A stretch of DNA of 64,000 nt from Cruorifilaria tuberocauda (taxonomy: Eukaryota > Nematoda > Chromadorea > Rhabditida > Onchocercidae), in contig JABVXU010000109.1 in assembly GCA_013365365.1 (NCBI GenBank), positions 1-64,000 on the forward strand. The letters are read 5' to 3'. The notes under the pieces were generated by a model that made no database searches, was not told the DNA's origin, and was given only the letters and a program-made list of their open reading frames with translations. The position numbers and the translations under genes are program-made. Of the stretch, positions 49,048 through 61,256 are shown piece after piece. The number at the start of each line of letters is the position of its first letter. The stretch's first letter is position 1.

Positions 49048-51823
49048 TTACGAATTTCTAGATTGAATCTTGGAACATTTAAGAGTTTCTGGACGATTAA
49101 GATATTTTCGGTTGAAATGTATGACAATAATGGTGATGTCATCCCTATACCTACGTGTTAGATCAGGTGGTAATTGCAGCATTTTGGTTAGTCGTAAGTA
49201 CTGAGCTGATATATCTCCAGGACCGCCCAAAGCATGTCGAAGTAAATGAGTAGCGCTGTTTTCATCCAGTGGTTTTTTACTTATTTTATTTGGTCGTTGT
49301 TTTAAGTCTTCGTGAATCTGAAATGAAACTGTTTGTGAAATCTATTCGAACTATTAAATTATCACATATAATCTAACGGTAGGTATTGAAAAGTCCTACC
49401 ATTTAAGATTTGTTCAATCTGGATGGAAAACAACGATCTGGAAAGATACGAACAAATTCAAGCAAAGAAAAAGCCAATATGAGAAAGGAATAGAATTTGA
49501 GCACCTGTGTCAATGCAGTTCCTTCAAAAGATGAAGTGAGAGTTTGCATGCCCAGTGTATGATCGAATACCAACCGCACCACTGTGTCGGGATCAAGATA
49601 ATCCCAAAGACCATCTGTTGCAAGCACCATGAAGTGATCACTGGGAGTTAATTTATGATACAACACCTATAAAACAAATTGTATTTGCAAGAATCAGGGG
49701 TACTTAAGAAATTAATGAAAAGAGATAAGCTTTTTTGTTATGAAACTTCAGATATTATTTTAGAAAATCCAGCGGGAAATGTAATATAAGAATCACACTT
49801 TGCGTATATGATTATAATATTGCTTTTCCTAAAGGATTATTTAAATCATATTTTTTTAATGTTATCTTTCGCAATTAGCGGTTACTGTTTTGATCGTGAT
49901 GAGATATACACAGATGCGTACACTATTTTGCATACAGCACGAATTTACGCGACACGAGCTTACTTCTGGTAAAGAGCAAAGATAAGGTGGCGAATCCATT
50001 CCATACGGTAGGGAATGACTCTTAGTACCAAGTACTTCCTTTTGTAGCTCAGCTGACCATTTGTATCTAACATCGCCAAATGCCCTAAAAGGAAATAATT
50101 CACCAAAAAGCCGACCACCGACTATCACATTATTCGCTTCGCTATGCGGATGAGCATCTCGAATTCTTTGTACCTTAAAATAGGATACACTATGCGTGGA
50201 TAAACAAAGTTTTACAACTGAATTATTTTTAATTAAAATGAATCTTAATTTACTACAATGCTAAAGATATACTCAAAGAAAGAATTAGGATTAAATTACT
50301 AGAACCACTTATAAGTCCAACTTTTACTTCTTGATAATTAGAATTATTTCGCTAATGACTTCATTAGCCATTAATGTGAAATTTTCATTTTTCTTAGTAT
50401 CCATCTAAAACACTCCCCTCTCTTTATACCAAGTTTTACATTAAAAATATAAAAAAATAAACTTACCTCATCAGCATTATCAACACAATGTGACTTCGAA
50501 AGAGGCATAGCTGAGGCAACACCTTGGCTATACAGTCCTAGTACAGCAGCACTGTCACCCGCATTTGCCACATGTAAATTTACACCACGAATGTGAGCTA
50601 CAAGTGCACAGGAGCCTGCCAACACTATTTCAGCATATTGCCTTCAATAACTTGCTTTGAACACTTCCCTTTTTATTGGAACTATTTATACTTTTCAGCT
50701 AGTCTTGAAAATCAGCTCTAACTTCAAAACTTACCGAATCATTCAAGCTTCATTTCCAAAAAACCTTTGTCGTAAGCAAACAATTATCATTATTGCTATT
50801 ACTGCAGATAGTTACACGACATTTATATGCTTATACGAAGTGTATTTTAGTTTCTCAACTAACCTAGCTACTGAATTGAAAATTTTTTAACTCACTTCGA
50901 CAACTCACTGCGCCTTTCGTTCAATGCATAGACGGATAAAGCACTATCACATGAACAAAAAGAAATTTCCAGGGCCTTTTTCACAGTTATTATCGAGTCA
51001 TTCATTGCTTCCTTGTGAAAATCTTCAACGTTTTTCAAATGTTTTTCTCTAAAAGATTGGAGCATTCTTTACCCGAGGTATTTCCTTTAGACTCCAAAAG
51101 TCCTGCTTGTATAGTGAAGACTTTTCCCTATGCGCTTTTAATAATCTTTACTGCAAAAACTTCAAAAGCAATAGCGATTTGAGAATATATTCAGATTTTT
51201 TGAAAAAAAGAAGCAAGCAAAATTTCTTACCTATACATTTCATCGAGTAAATCACCATTCGTGAAAAGCCAATGTAATCTATCTTTGATGGGTAAATCGG
51301 TGATAACATGTTGTTTCAACACAGAAGCGGATATGTAATCAAATAACCGTGTTGAAATATAGCGGCTGCATGCATCACCACCATGTCCATCAAATACACC
51401 TAGATATTATGATAAAACAAATGCTAGATATGCAGGCACACTAATTCAAGAGCTTGGCCTTTATTTATTAATAACTACAATTCATAATGACAACATTGAC
51501 GATTAAATGAATCAAAAACAAACTCATTTTCATTCCACTAATCTAATTTCTTTCATTTAAAGTTCGAAGGAAGTGAAAAAAAAACAAAAAGAAACGATAT
51601 TACCAAAAAGAAAAGCTTCAGATGAAAGACATTTTGCAACTGCATAATAATCTTCCGTTGGACGATTAGCAGGTAAATGTGCGATGTCAATTCGAGCGAT
51701 TGCTTGTTCTGCAACGACACAGGACTGCTCGCTGGACCGAAGCTGTGCATCAGTATAAGCTCTTGAAGTTCGCATATGACGACGTGCTTGTCGCCATACG
51801 TTACGTTGAAATTCTTGAATCAT
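49048..51823 (-). CDS. PDP1: Pyruvate dehydrogenase phosphatase catalytic subunit (PP2C family)
   Basis: Seven exons: 51823-51604, 51399-51231, 51048-50909, 50624-50467, 50173-49964, 49666-49505, 49317-49048; 442 residues. PP2C motifs run in order: ANRPTEDYYAVAKC (metal-binding Glu/Asp), VFDGHGGDACSRYIS, GVNLHVANAGDSAAVLG, PFRAFGDVRYKWSAELQKEV, FMVLATDGLWDYLDPDTVVR, and RRYRDDITIIVIHF. The LQKEV and ATHLLRHALGG segments are specific to PDPs rather than other PP2Cs. The enzyme dephosphorylates the E1-alpha subunit in the mitochondrial matrix and so activates the pyruvate dehydrogenase complex. The first 35 residues are Arg-rich with one acidic residue, compatible with a targeting peptide. An upstream in-frame stop supports the ATG at 51823. 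Human PDP1 is longer at the N-terminus (about 537 residues). Confidence 0.94.
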
Positions 51824-54192
51824 CTCAACAATAATACTGATTCATTGTTGCCTGATGTTTAAAAAATGTATTTCTTTTACATTTTTTAAATTAAATAAAA
51901 TATTTAGTCGAGAGGATTCTGAAAACTGTATACTTTCAATCTCGAACTACACTTTTCTCCGTTACAATTTAAGATCTGTTGGCATTTATGTCATTATCAA
52001 ATATTTCAGTTAGTAGAGATGCAGCACATATAAGAGAAACGAATGTATATGTGAAGTTATGATAATATTTAATTTAAGACTTAAAAATAAAAAGTAAAAC
52101 AGTATTAATTTTATATGAAAAACTGCTTATTCACAAATTCAAAAAATAGAAAAATAAATGAATTTGCTTCACGAAAAAAAGCTGCACATTAAATTCATCT
52201 TACGACTGTGTTTTTTCCTATTTTTCGAATTTATAAAATAAGAACTCCTGATAATCAATCATTCATTGGGAGAGAAAGTAAAAGAAAATTATAACGAGAT
52301 AATTATAAGGTAGTGAAATTTACTGCAAATTTAAAACGTGAAATTTGTTGGATATCTATAAATTTTATGATATATATTTTAATATATAATATCACTGCCA
52401 GTATTGTGCAATATCATGACAATGTCAACAGAATGTGAAGTAATAAAAATTTAGTAGGACAATGATCTATTATAACATACTGTATGCTTTAGAGATATTG
52501 CAAACGTAAAAATTTGTTAAAACATCTGGATCCAATAGAGTCGAAAGAAAAGATAATAGGAAGAGACAATTTACCCTCAACAATTGATTGAGGTATTTCT
52601 TGAAGAAATTTACACGAGAATTATTCAATGAATGGTACCATATGTTTAAAGGAAGTGAAACTTCTCATATACAAGTGAAGAAATAACTGATGAAAAAACA
52701 AAGGTAAATATTTATCACCTAGGGAATAACAAATTTTTTTAAAGTGTTCGGAATAAAGATTAATTGCAAGAAACGGCCACGTTAACTCAGGCAAATTTTC
52801 ATGAAAGGATGGAGAAATTCATGACAACATCGAAGACTAATTTGTGGGAACCTGATTTCACAAACGAACTTTAATACGGTCCGTGCAATTAAAATAGGCG
52901 AAAAGTGGGGTCAGCATCACAGGTATGTGTTGGACTTTCTCCTTACTTATTCAATGTGGGTGATATTGTACTTGTATGTTAGTGATTCAATAAAAACCGT
53001 TGCAGGATTTATGTTCAAACATTAACCGCGTAAATGAGAGTTCACGTAACAGCGTTCGCTCACTTGCCTTTTTTGTTGGAGAAACTCGGATAAGTATGAA
53101 AGTAATATTTGTGTGTCTTTACTCATATAAACCACGCCATAAATTGTTTATATAAAGAACAAAATTAATTTAAAATGGATTTCGTTTTAACAATTGCCTC
53201 ACTCTCATTTCATTAATTGCTTTGTTAAGACATAGTCGAAGTTTTGGTAACTTCTTTATGTCTTTTTTAAACTTCTTTATGTCTTTTTTAAAACTGTTTC
53301 TTCTATTTTATTCTTTATCAATGTTCGTATTATCTGTTACACTTTTGTTCAATTATTGTTTTATTTGTACCTTGCTATATATACACATATCTTAAATTTT
53401 ATTCTCATCATAAATCTCGTGAATACTAATAATTCGAAAAAAAAGACAAAGAACTCAAATGTCAAAATTGTCAATAATTCACGCTTAAATTTTTTCGTTT
53501 ATAATTTTTTCAATTTAGGATATGAAATTTGCTTTGGCATTGTCAGTCTTTTAATTAACATTTGTAATTTAGTGGAGTTCCAATCTATTCCATAAAACTG
53601 TTCTGCCAAAAAAGGCTACTAGTTTAATCGAGGACCGTGTTTTATGGACTTTTAATTAGACTTTACTGCATCTGTTGCTAATTTTGTTTTTGCATGGCAA
53701 TGCATGAATGCATTTAAATTTAAAATATAATAAATGTGCTAATTACTTCAACAATAAACTTCGGGAGGGATCTGAGGAAGAGATCTGAAATCACTCCGTT
53801 TTGTAACGTCTGGAGACTAAAAATCCGAATTTTTTCATTTAGATTTTAGACAATTCTAAATATGGATTTTTGATTCGTTTCGAATTAATGTGAAAATCGA
53901 AATCTCGAACTAACCTCAAATTATGTCGGACTAAAAAGACTAACCTCTCCACTGTGTTCTTCAAATTGTGGCAAGAGAAATTTACATATTTTCATGATTC
54001 TAGGCAGATGTTATGCGTTTTATTTGTCTTTAATTTCTTTGCTTATTTTTTGAGTATCAGTTATTGATCTTTCTAGGATCTGCTTTTATTTGCACTTTTC
54101 TTGTGTGTTTTTTATATCTGTATATGGCATTGCTTGTACTAAGTATTTCAATTAAATTAGAAAAAAAACTCTCCTTGCAGAGGAAGTCCGGG
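51824..54192. promoter_or_regulatory. Divergent intergenic region PDP/OSBPL9
   Basis: 2.37 kb, very AT-rich, holding the promoters of two divergent genes. A perfect 21-base tandem duplication lies at 53250-53291. A donor-like CACAG|GTATGTG near 52920 after a less AT-rich stretch could end a non-coding first exon of the OSBPL9 gene, but this is weak. An acceptor (CTCCTTGCAG) ends at 54180. Confidence 0.4.
53250..53291. repeat. Perfect 21-base tandem duplication
   Basis: Two adjacent identical copies of a unit starting ACTTCTTTATGTC and ending TTAA. Seen directly; no function suggested. Confidence 0.85.
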
Positions 54193-57100
54193 ATGGAAGG
54201 TCCACTGTCAAAGTGGACCAACGTCGTTCATGGATGGCAGTACAGGTGGTTCATCTTGAGGGATGATGCTCTTCATTATTACACCTCTAGGGAGAAAATG
54301 ATGAAAGGACAGCAACGTGGTTGCATACGTCTTCGCGGTGCTGTTATCGGTATCGATGGTGAAAATAACTCCTTGTTTACAGTAACTGTTGATGGCAAGA
54401 CATTTCACTTACAGGTATTTTATATATAATTTGGGATTCAAAATTGTAAAATATTATAGATGTTGTAAACTGAAAAATCAAAATTTTAGATTAATTTTTA
54501 GATATTATAATCCAAAATAATAATATTTGAAAATATAGGTTGTTCTCTTGGTAATAAAGATAAAAAAATTGCTTGTTTTAGGGTCGGGATGAGACTGAAC
54601 GCAACAGCTGGATTCGTGCTTTGGAGACCGTTATCCATGAGCAGAGTGGTTATTATCGTATAGCTTCATCGAATTCACCAGTAGTTTTGAAGGCAAAGGC
54701 TGCTGAAGCGGACAAACATTTGCAGGATATGATCAATGAGGTATCGCCATGTTCTTTGGAAATTTTGGAAATTGATACAAGTAACAAGCACTCGTGGTGA
54801 GTACTAGTTTTTAAGAGTGGTAGCATAGTGCCTAGTAAAAGTCATGTGGTTCATAATGTTTTGTTCTCTGATATCTTTAAATTACAATATCTCTTTTCGT
54901 CAGGCATTTTAGTCAAAATAATCCCATCGAAGTAAAAATTTTAGTAGAATTAAATACTGCAGGTTCGAGAACTGGAAGGATTATCTGCATCAGCAAACAC
55001 TGAAATGAAGAAAACAGTCGATGATTTAGTTAAATCAGCGAATCGCTTGTTAGATACGGTTAAGCATGCAGTAATATTACTACAAATGGCTAGGAGTCAT
55101 TTAGAAGGTGCTTCACTGTTAGGTTTAAATGCAGATGATGAGGAGTCTGAGAATTCTCAGGTTAATATTTTACTTTCAGGATTACACAATTTATTCTTCA
55201 GCCCACGTGGCTCCCGGAAAGGATTCTTTCTGCATGCCGTTATATAGCTTTTATTTATTCTCCTTTCGCTATACATTATCGCTCGGATTCATTAATTGAT
55301 TTTCGGTGGAAGCAATAAAACGGGAGAAAATATTGAAATGGAAGGGGAGGAAATAAATAGAAGACAATAGGTTACTTTATAGCTGGAGAGGTATTCAGAA
55401 GATTTAGTAGATGTCTGATTAGATCAGTTATTAATTTTACTGGGTTAAGTTTCTTTATACAGCTTGTAATTTGGCGGTAATATTTTACAAGAGTATCATT
55501 GTTATACTGCTCAATTCCTTTAAATAAAAAAATTGCTACAAAATTAATTATATCAGAAAAAATGCATTCCTATTTTTTGTATTAGTTTTCAGGCTAAAGT
55601 TATAGTTCCTCCACTGTCATACTCAAGCAGTGAAGATGAATTTTTTGATGCCGAAACTCCAAGTGATGACAAATTGTCGCCCAGTGATGATAATTCAAAC
55701 GGCATCGATAATCCTGGACATGATAATAATCCGGGCAAGAAAAATTCTCAGTCGAGAAGGAAATCTGTTCAGGAACCTGATTTCGGAGATGCAAATGAAG
55801 ATTTTGATGCGGCTTATGAAGATGCAGAGGAACTGGATGTTGGTAATGTGCAGCAGCAACACGGCTCTGTACTTATGCATCTCCTTTCACAAGTACTTTT
55901 TGGCTTTGCTTATGACAACAAGTTTTATCATGTATAAAAGAAATGCCCCATTCATCTTGGGAATCTTAGTCACTTCTGAATAAGTTCATCAGCATTAGTA
56001 TAATTTCATCTTGATATTGTCATTTTTATGTAGTATAATCGTGTTTATAGTCGTGTGTTCTAAATGGGAATAGTATTTTACTACATTTCATCTTAAAATT
56101 GACATTTGAAAATCTAGAAAAGGTAGTTCAGTAAACACTTTTTCACATGGAATGATCAAAATGATTTGGCAACATATTTCCTGGGCAGGATTATCGTATG
56201 TGTCATCATGTTTTAAAGTCAGTTATATCAATCGTTCTATAACATGATAACATAACATTGTTTTGAAACATCAATCTAAATTTCAGGTAAGTGTTGGAAT
56301 GGATTTAACCAAAGTGACACTACCGACATTTATTCTCGAGCGTCGCTCTCTTCTAGAAATGTATGCAGATTTCTTTGCACATCCGGACACTTTCATTGGT
56401 TGTACCGATATTTCATCACCAGAAGAACGCTTCATCTCTGTAGTTCGCTACTATATGGGGGCTTTTTATGCCGCTCGCAAAAGTGGAGTAGCTAAAAAAC
56501 CATATAATCCTATTCTTGGCGAAACCTTTCGGTGTTAGTTCATTTTGTCATTTTAAAATGAAGTTTTATAATTGCTTTAATTCAGAAAATTAAGCTTCGG
56601 TGGAGAGAATTAGCTTTTTACAGGTCGATGGAAAATACCTGGCATGAAAAGAACTAATCAACTCACTAAACGTGGTCCTTTTCCTGGTTCTGATGAAAAT
56701 GATTTAACATTTGTCGCAGAGCAGGTCAGCCATCATCCTCCTGTTTCGGCTTTTTACGCTGAACATCCTGGTAAACGGGTTTCATTTACAGCACATATCT
56801 GGACGAAATCCTCGTTTTTGGGTCTTTCTATTGGTAATTATTTGAAATCATTTAAAACTTTTAGATATTATTTTTGCGAGTATTCAAGACTTCACTGTTT
56901 TTTGAGAAAAATTATTTCAGGTTAATATAAGATTGGTAATTATCTGATCTATCGCTTGAATTTTCTTTTAATTGCGTATAAAATAATTTAATCTCATTAT
57001 TACCTACGCATTCCTTTTACCCATCATCAACACTGACTTTAAGGAGTTACTAACATTGGTTGGGGAACAGTAAAGCTGCACGATTATGGTGAAGAGTATG

Positions 57101-57944
57101 TTTTGACATTCCCGAATGGCTATGGACGCTCAATTATGAGTACTCCATGGATTGAACTCGGTGGTAAAGTAAGTCTTGATAAGTAAGCATCTGTTTGTCA
57201 ATTTGAAATCAGCCATAGTTAATATCGTTTGAACCACTACTGTGCTAGTTATCATTTCAGGTTACAGTTAATTGCATCAAGACAGGATACTCAGCTGAGA
57301 TTGATTTTCTAACGAAACCTTTTTTCGGTGGAAAAGCACATCGTATAAATGGAAATATTTATCGTTCGGGTTTTAAAAAGCCCATCCTTATAATAAAAGG
57401 AGAATGGAATGGTATAATAACCGCCAAACCTCTGAATGGTGGCGAATATTTATTTGTTGATGTTAAGCATTATCCTGAAGTGAAAAAGGTTTGGTTTCTT
57501 GAGTCGATTTCGTTTTTGGGGGGAAAAAAGTTCTAAGTTTCCATTTTCGAAAAAAATTTTTCCTTTTAAATGCTTTATTTCAAAATTGTTTTTACAAAAT
57601 GTTCAAGTCTTACCAATACGTTCAGGCATTTAAACTTTAGGAATGCGAACCTGTAGCAAAGCAAGATGATAGGGAATCACGTCGTTTATGGCGACATGTT
57701 ACAGTTGCTTTACAAAAAAATAATATGCAGCTTGCAACTAATGCTAAGAGATGGATTGAACAAAGGCAACGAGAGGAAGCTAAAAAACGACAGGTATTTG
57801 AAACTGTAATTTTTCTCTTTTAATTAACTCAAGGTAATCCTTTACACTCATTGAAAAATATTTTAGGATCAACGAATCGTTTATCATCCGGTTTTGTTTA
57901 TTAAAGAAGGTGAAGGCTGGAAATACAAAGATGAATTACAATAA
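54193..57944 (+). CDS. OSBPL9: Oxysterol-binding protein-related protein 9 type
   Basis: Ten exons: 54193-54414, 54582-54740, 54963-55160, 55593-55892, 56287-56533, 56624-56833, 57044-57168, 57261-57488, 57641-57793, 57867-57944; 639 residues (human ORP9 736). The N-terminal PH domain ([20 protein letters not shown]) binds phosphoinositides. A helical segment follows, then an FFAT-like motif in an acidic stretch (EDEFFDAET, near residue 206) for binding ER VAP proteins. The OSBP lipid-transfer domain starts at [12 protein letters not shown] and has the family signature [15 protein letters not shown]. Proteins of this type exchange lipids such as PS, PI4P or sterol at ER contacts with Golgi or endolysosomes. 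The ATG is 12 bases behind a TTGCAG acceptor (54180), fitting a spliced leader. Exon 2 has an alternative, stronger donor (54796) that shifts the frame. Confidence 0.94.
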
Positions 57945-58976
57945 CTTTTTATAATTTGGAAATTGATTGATCGGAAAACTTGGACAATTGAAAAGCCAAA
58001 AATTAATAAGTTCTATTTCTTATTTGTAAATTACTTCTAGTATAATGCAGCCTATTTTTTAAATTTTATCTAAATATTTAAAAAATATCGCCATATCAAA
58101 ATTTCTGTCTTTTGTTCAATGGGATTAAATATTTGGAGATCTCTTATTATTTTGTAGCAAATACATTGCAGTTTTTTAATATCTTTGGTGGCTGCTCTTT
58201 TCCGGATATAATTTAGGATTTTCAAATTGCAAGCTTCATTATTTCAATTTCTCCGAGAAATATTTTCATGTGTATTTATTACGGAATTTCTCTGCAGTCT
58301 TATAAAGTACCTCTTCATTTGACCATTTTCGTGTTTTTACGTGTGATATATTGGTCTATCGTTTTAAAGGTACTGTTTCTGTAATCTATTTGTGATTTTC
58401 AGAATTATAACTGAAGTTATTGGTATTAATATATGCAATTGCTAATATATAAAATTTCCTTTGTTTATTGCTTGTTCTGATTTTCTGTCGCTTTCTTTTT
58501 TGATAGATATGGTTCGTTTTGTTTTGTCTTCTTGCGTTGTTTTATAAGAAATTTAATCTTTGTGATGAATTTCGATTCGATTTAGTTAAAGATTGTTTAT
58601 TTCCTGTCGTTAGTGATTTGATATTGGATATTTGATTTTTTTTTTGATATTTGATTGGAGGATATGCGGTTTGTTGCTAAAAAATCTTTCAAGCATTATG
58701 AGAATAAAATATTCTCTTAAACAGAATCTTAATTAAATTTCATTTTAAATGCTATTATCTTTGTATTCGGTACGTTGCATTTATTTACTCTATTTCAGAG
58801 TATTACTATTATCTGAAATAATACAGTCACATCGTATGACAAAAATATTTGTATCCTAGCAGATAAAGCGTATGTTTTATCAACTAACTGAGTAGAATAT
58901 TAGTGCTCATTCCTTAAGGAAAATATAATTTAATTAAACGTTTCTATATTGTTTAAGATTGATAAGATTGATTAGT
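57945..58976. other. OSBPL9/PSMG4 intercistronic region
   Basis: 1.03 kb of T-rich sequence on a run of four same-strand genes. No AATAAA was obvious just after the OSBPL9 stop; one occurs only much later, near 58703. TTTAAG and TTAG acceptor-like sites lie just before the PSMG4 ATG. No other gene is seen. Confidence 0.5.
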
Positions 58977-59832
58977 ATGTGCTCGCATCAGACTGAATTT
59001 ACTGTTGCAAAACATGTGGTTGGTTTCATGAGTATTGTAATGGACGAATGTATCTTCATTTGGGCAGGCAGCAGAAATCGCTTAGATAGCTTCTGTTTTG
59101 CGCAGAATTTTCGGGGAATAAATCTAATCGAATCACCAAAGCAAAATTATTTGGCGGATAGTTTTGCTATAAAACTTAATAAGCTATTTCCTAATAAACA
59201 GGTATGTTTCGTTGGTAGTCGGTTAGGGGAGTGTTTTCGTGTGAAATTCTTAGAAGTTTAATATTAATATCTCCATTAAATTTATATTTATCATTTGCAA
59301 ACTTTATTTGTTAGTAATAATAATAAGTGAAATTGAATTTCTTACATTATAAATGTGTGTGTGTACTGTACTCTCAGATCAAGATAGCGATTTTAAGTTA
59401 TAGGTTTCACACCAGTTTAAAAAAATATTGGTAGCTTAACTAATAATTGATTTAGAAGAATTAATTAGAAGACTAGTTGTAAATCTTTTTAAAAAAAATT
59501 AGTGAACTATGTTCGATATGTATAATTAATATCAAGAGCATTGCATCGTATATTTTGGTTGCCGGGCTATCAAAAACGTTAACATTTTCTGACAGTGATA
59601 AAATTTTCTTCAAATTAAATTTTGAATTTCGGAAAAGTATAAATGGAAAAACGGTAGGTTTTAAAAGTTATTGATTATTGTAAGAGAATCACTTTATTTC
59701 TTATTTTAGGTTTTCTTCTCAAGTGATCTTTGTATTATGGATTCGTTATTTTGGACTGAATTATTGCAGGCTATCACAAACTATGTCTCGGATAATGAAA
59801 AAGTTTTCGGTCTCATTGAGCGTTGTAATTGA
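58977..59832 (+). CDS. PSMG4: Proteasome assembly chaperone 4
   Basis: Two exons: 58977-59201 and 59710-59832; 115 residues (human PSMG4 123). The sequence follows the PAC4 pattern: an N-terminal strand with FTVAKHVVGFMSIVMDECIF, IWAGSRNRLDSFCFAQ (human IFLWVGA-type strand), a helix with LADSFAIKLNKLFPNKQ, VFFSSDL, and a C-terminal helix NYVSDNEKVFGLIERCN. PSMG4 pairs with PSMG3 and helps build the 20S alpha ring. Sequence conservation in this family is low, so the call rests on length, motif order and predicted fold pattern. The ATG at 58977 is the first in frame, shortly after TTTAAG and TTAG sites. It is followed 0.6 kb later by SDHAF4 on the same strand. Confidence 0.8.
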
Positions 59833-60031
59833 GCTAGGAAAGTTCTCTAGTTCTCTAGTTTGTTTATTATATCGAGGCATTAATATTGCTAAAATTTGTT
59901 TCTATGTTTTATCCTTGATCTCTTTCGGTACCATTAATTTATGTGATCAGTTGCTGATATTGCATCTTCAGATTCGATCATAACATGAAGAAGATGACAA
60001 TGAAATTCTTTTTTATGAATGATACCGAAAG

Positions 60032-60037
60032 AATAAA
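60032..60037 (+). terminator. Poly(A) signal of PSMG4
   Basis: AATAAA about 200 bases after the PSMG4 stop (59830-59832). Confidence 0.45.
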
Positions 60038-60163
60038 TATATTTTCACAATTTTCTTTCGCTGTTATGTACAGTGAATTGTTCATTATTGGTTACTCAGA
60101 TTTTTAATATAATTTCATATTGCTCAAGCATATGCTTGTTGAAATGAACATAAACTCGATTTT

Positions 60164-60218
60164 TTTTTCGTCATAGTAGCAGGCGCTTTATTTTTCGTCA
60201 TAGTAGCTGATGCTTTTA
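60164..60218. repeat. Degenerate tandem repeat, unit about 27 bases
   Basis: Two adjacent copies sharing TTTTTCGTCATAGTAGC and ending GCTTTA or GCTTTTA, with a few changes between. Lies between PSMG4 and SDHAF4. Confidence 0.75.
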
Positions 60219-60415
60219 CTTTTGAATTATCTGTTAGAAGAGTTGTTACGGCTTCCTTCCCTATCACATGTGGCTTACGTTTATAGAAACATCTTTTCAT
60301 TGCATTACTTGTAGTATTATTTGTTTATATAAATTTACATGTACGAAATATACATTTCTGACGTATCTTATATGATATCGATTTTGCTGTAGTACGTTGC
60401 AAAATAATTTTTCAG

Positions 60416-60864
60416 ATGTTGCGAGTACTTCGTGGTCGGGGTGTTTTGCAAGTATTTTGCAGTCAGCAACGTTTTTGTAACGTTGAAGGTGTTGTGAATG
60501 AAAAAGAGATTAAAAAGACACCACGCGACAAGCTGGATTATGAGCTTGAGATAGAAAAAGAAAATAAACCTTATGAAGATCCATATCTCCCAAAACATCC
60601 TGGAGGTATCTAATCTAATTTCCTAAATAGAAGAAAAGTGAACTGCTTTCGTGGAAAGATTTTGTGGGTATTTGGAGATTTTAAATTCTTAAAATGTTTT
60701 AATAACTGAAATCTTCCGTAGATCATTCCCGATTTCCATATGAATCAGTAGATGTTTTCACTTTAGGCATCAATCAGATAACCGGGGAAATTGGTGGGCC
60801 AGCTGGACCAGAGCCGACGCGATTTGGCGATTGGGAACGAAAAGGACGTTGCATTGATTTTTAA
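60416..60864 (+). CDS. SDHAF4: Succinate dehydrogenase assembly factor 4, mitochondrial
   Basis: Two exons: 60416-60605 and 60767-60864; 95 residues (human 108). The conserved C-terminus is complete: [18 protein letters not shown], then [19 protein letters not shown] and the stop. The N-terminus ([20 protein letters not shown]) is basic and amphipathic, as expected for matrix import. SDHAF4 binds flavinated SDHA in the matrix and hands it to SDHB during assembly of complex II. The start codon follows a TTTTTCAG acceptor with no gap, so the mRNA probably gets its 5' end by trans-splicing. Donor and acceptor of the single intron (GGAG|GTATC...TTTAG|GC) keep the frame through PGG. Confidence 0.95.
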
Positions 60865-61256
60865 GTGAACTTATTACATCACCTTTTACCTGTCAGTTTA
60901 GAGTTTGAGGATCTCTGAAAATGCTTTCTTTGAGAATTGCTTTGATATGTCTAAAAAAAGTTATTCGTGATTTTGAACATTAACCTTGATTTAATAAATG
61001 TTGTGGATGATCAGAATAAATGCGTTCATGTTTTGCGGCTTGATTTCAATTTTTGGTTTCAATGTGCCAGCCAATAATTATAGATGAATATGAGATTATT
61101 TTTCAGGATGAGCATCTCTGAAAAAGATCTTAATTATCTCTGAATAAGAATTTCCTTAGACATTTAATAAATTAGTGAACAGTTGCAATGGTAGTCTTGA
61201 TTTCATGTATTTAATGGAAAGAAATCTAATATTTTCACCTCTCTGTTTTTACTTAG
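60865..61256. other. SDHAF4/WASHC5 intercistronic region
   Basis: 392 bases with AATAAA at 60993-60998, about 130 bases after the SDHAF4 stop. A pyrimidine-rich acceptor (CTCTGTTTTTACTTAG) ends exactly before the WASHC5 ATG. The spacing and signal order are what a nematode intercistronic region would show. Confidence 0.6.
60993..60998 (+). terminator. Poly(A) signal of SDHAF4
   Basis: AATAAA about 130 bases after the stop at 60862-60864. Confidence 0.5.

Larger units (their letters stand above)
59833..60415. other. PSMG4/SDHAF4 intercistronic region
   Basis: 583 bases with AATAAA at 60032-60037 (likely PSMG4 poly(A) signal). A degenerate tandem repeat of about 27 bases lies at 60164-60218. 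A textbook acceptor (TAATTTTTCAG) ends exactly before the SDHAF4 ATG. Confidence 0.6.

Noticed and set aside
53356..53595. Hydrophobic plus-strand frame of 79 codons before OSBPL9
   Set aside because: Dominated by Asn, Ile, Leu, Phe and Lys codons expected from AT-rich DNA; no splice or family support.
55630..55983. Overlapping plus and minus frames of up to 117 codons inside OSBPL9
   Set aside because: Shadows of the acidic exon 4 (55593-55892), whose frame matches the family and carries the FFAT-like motif.
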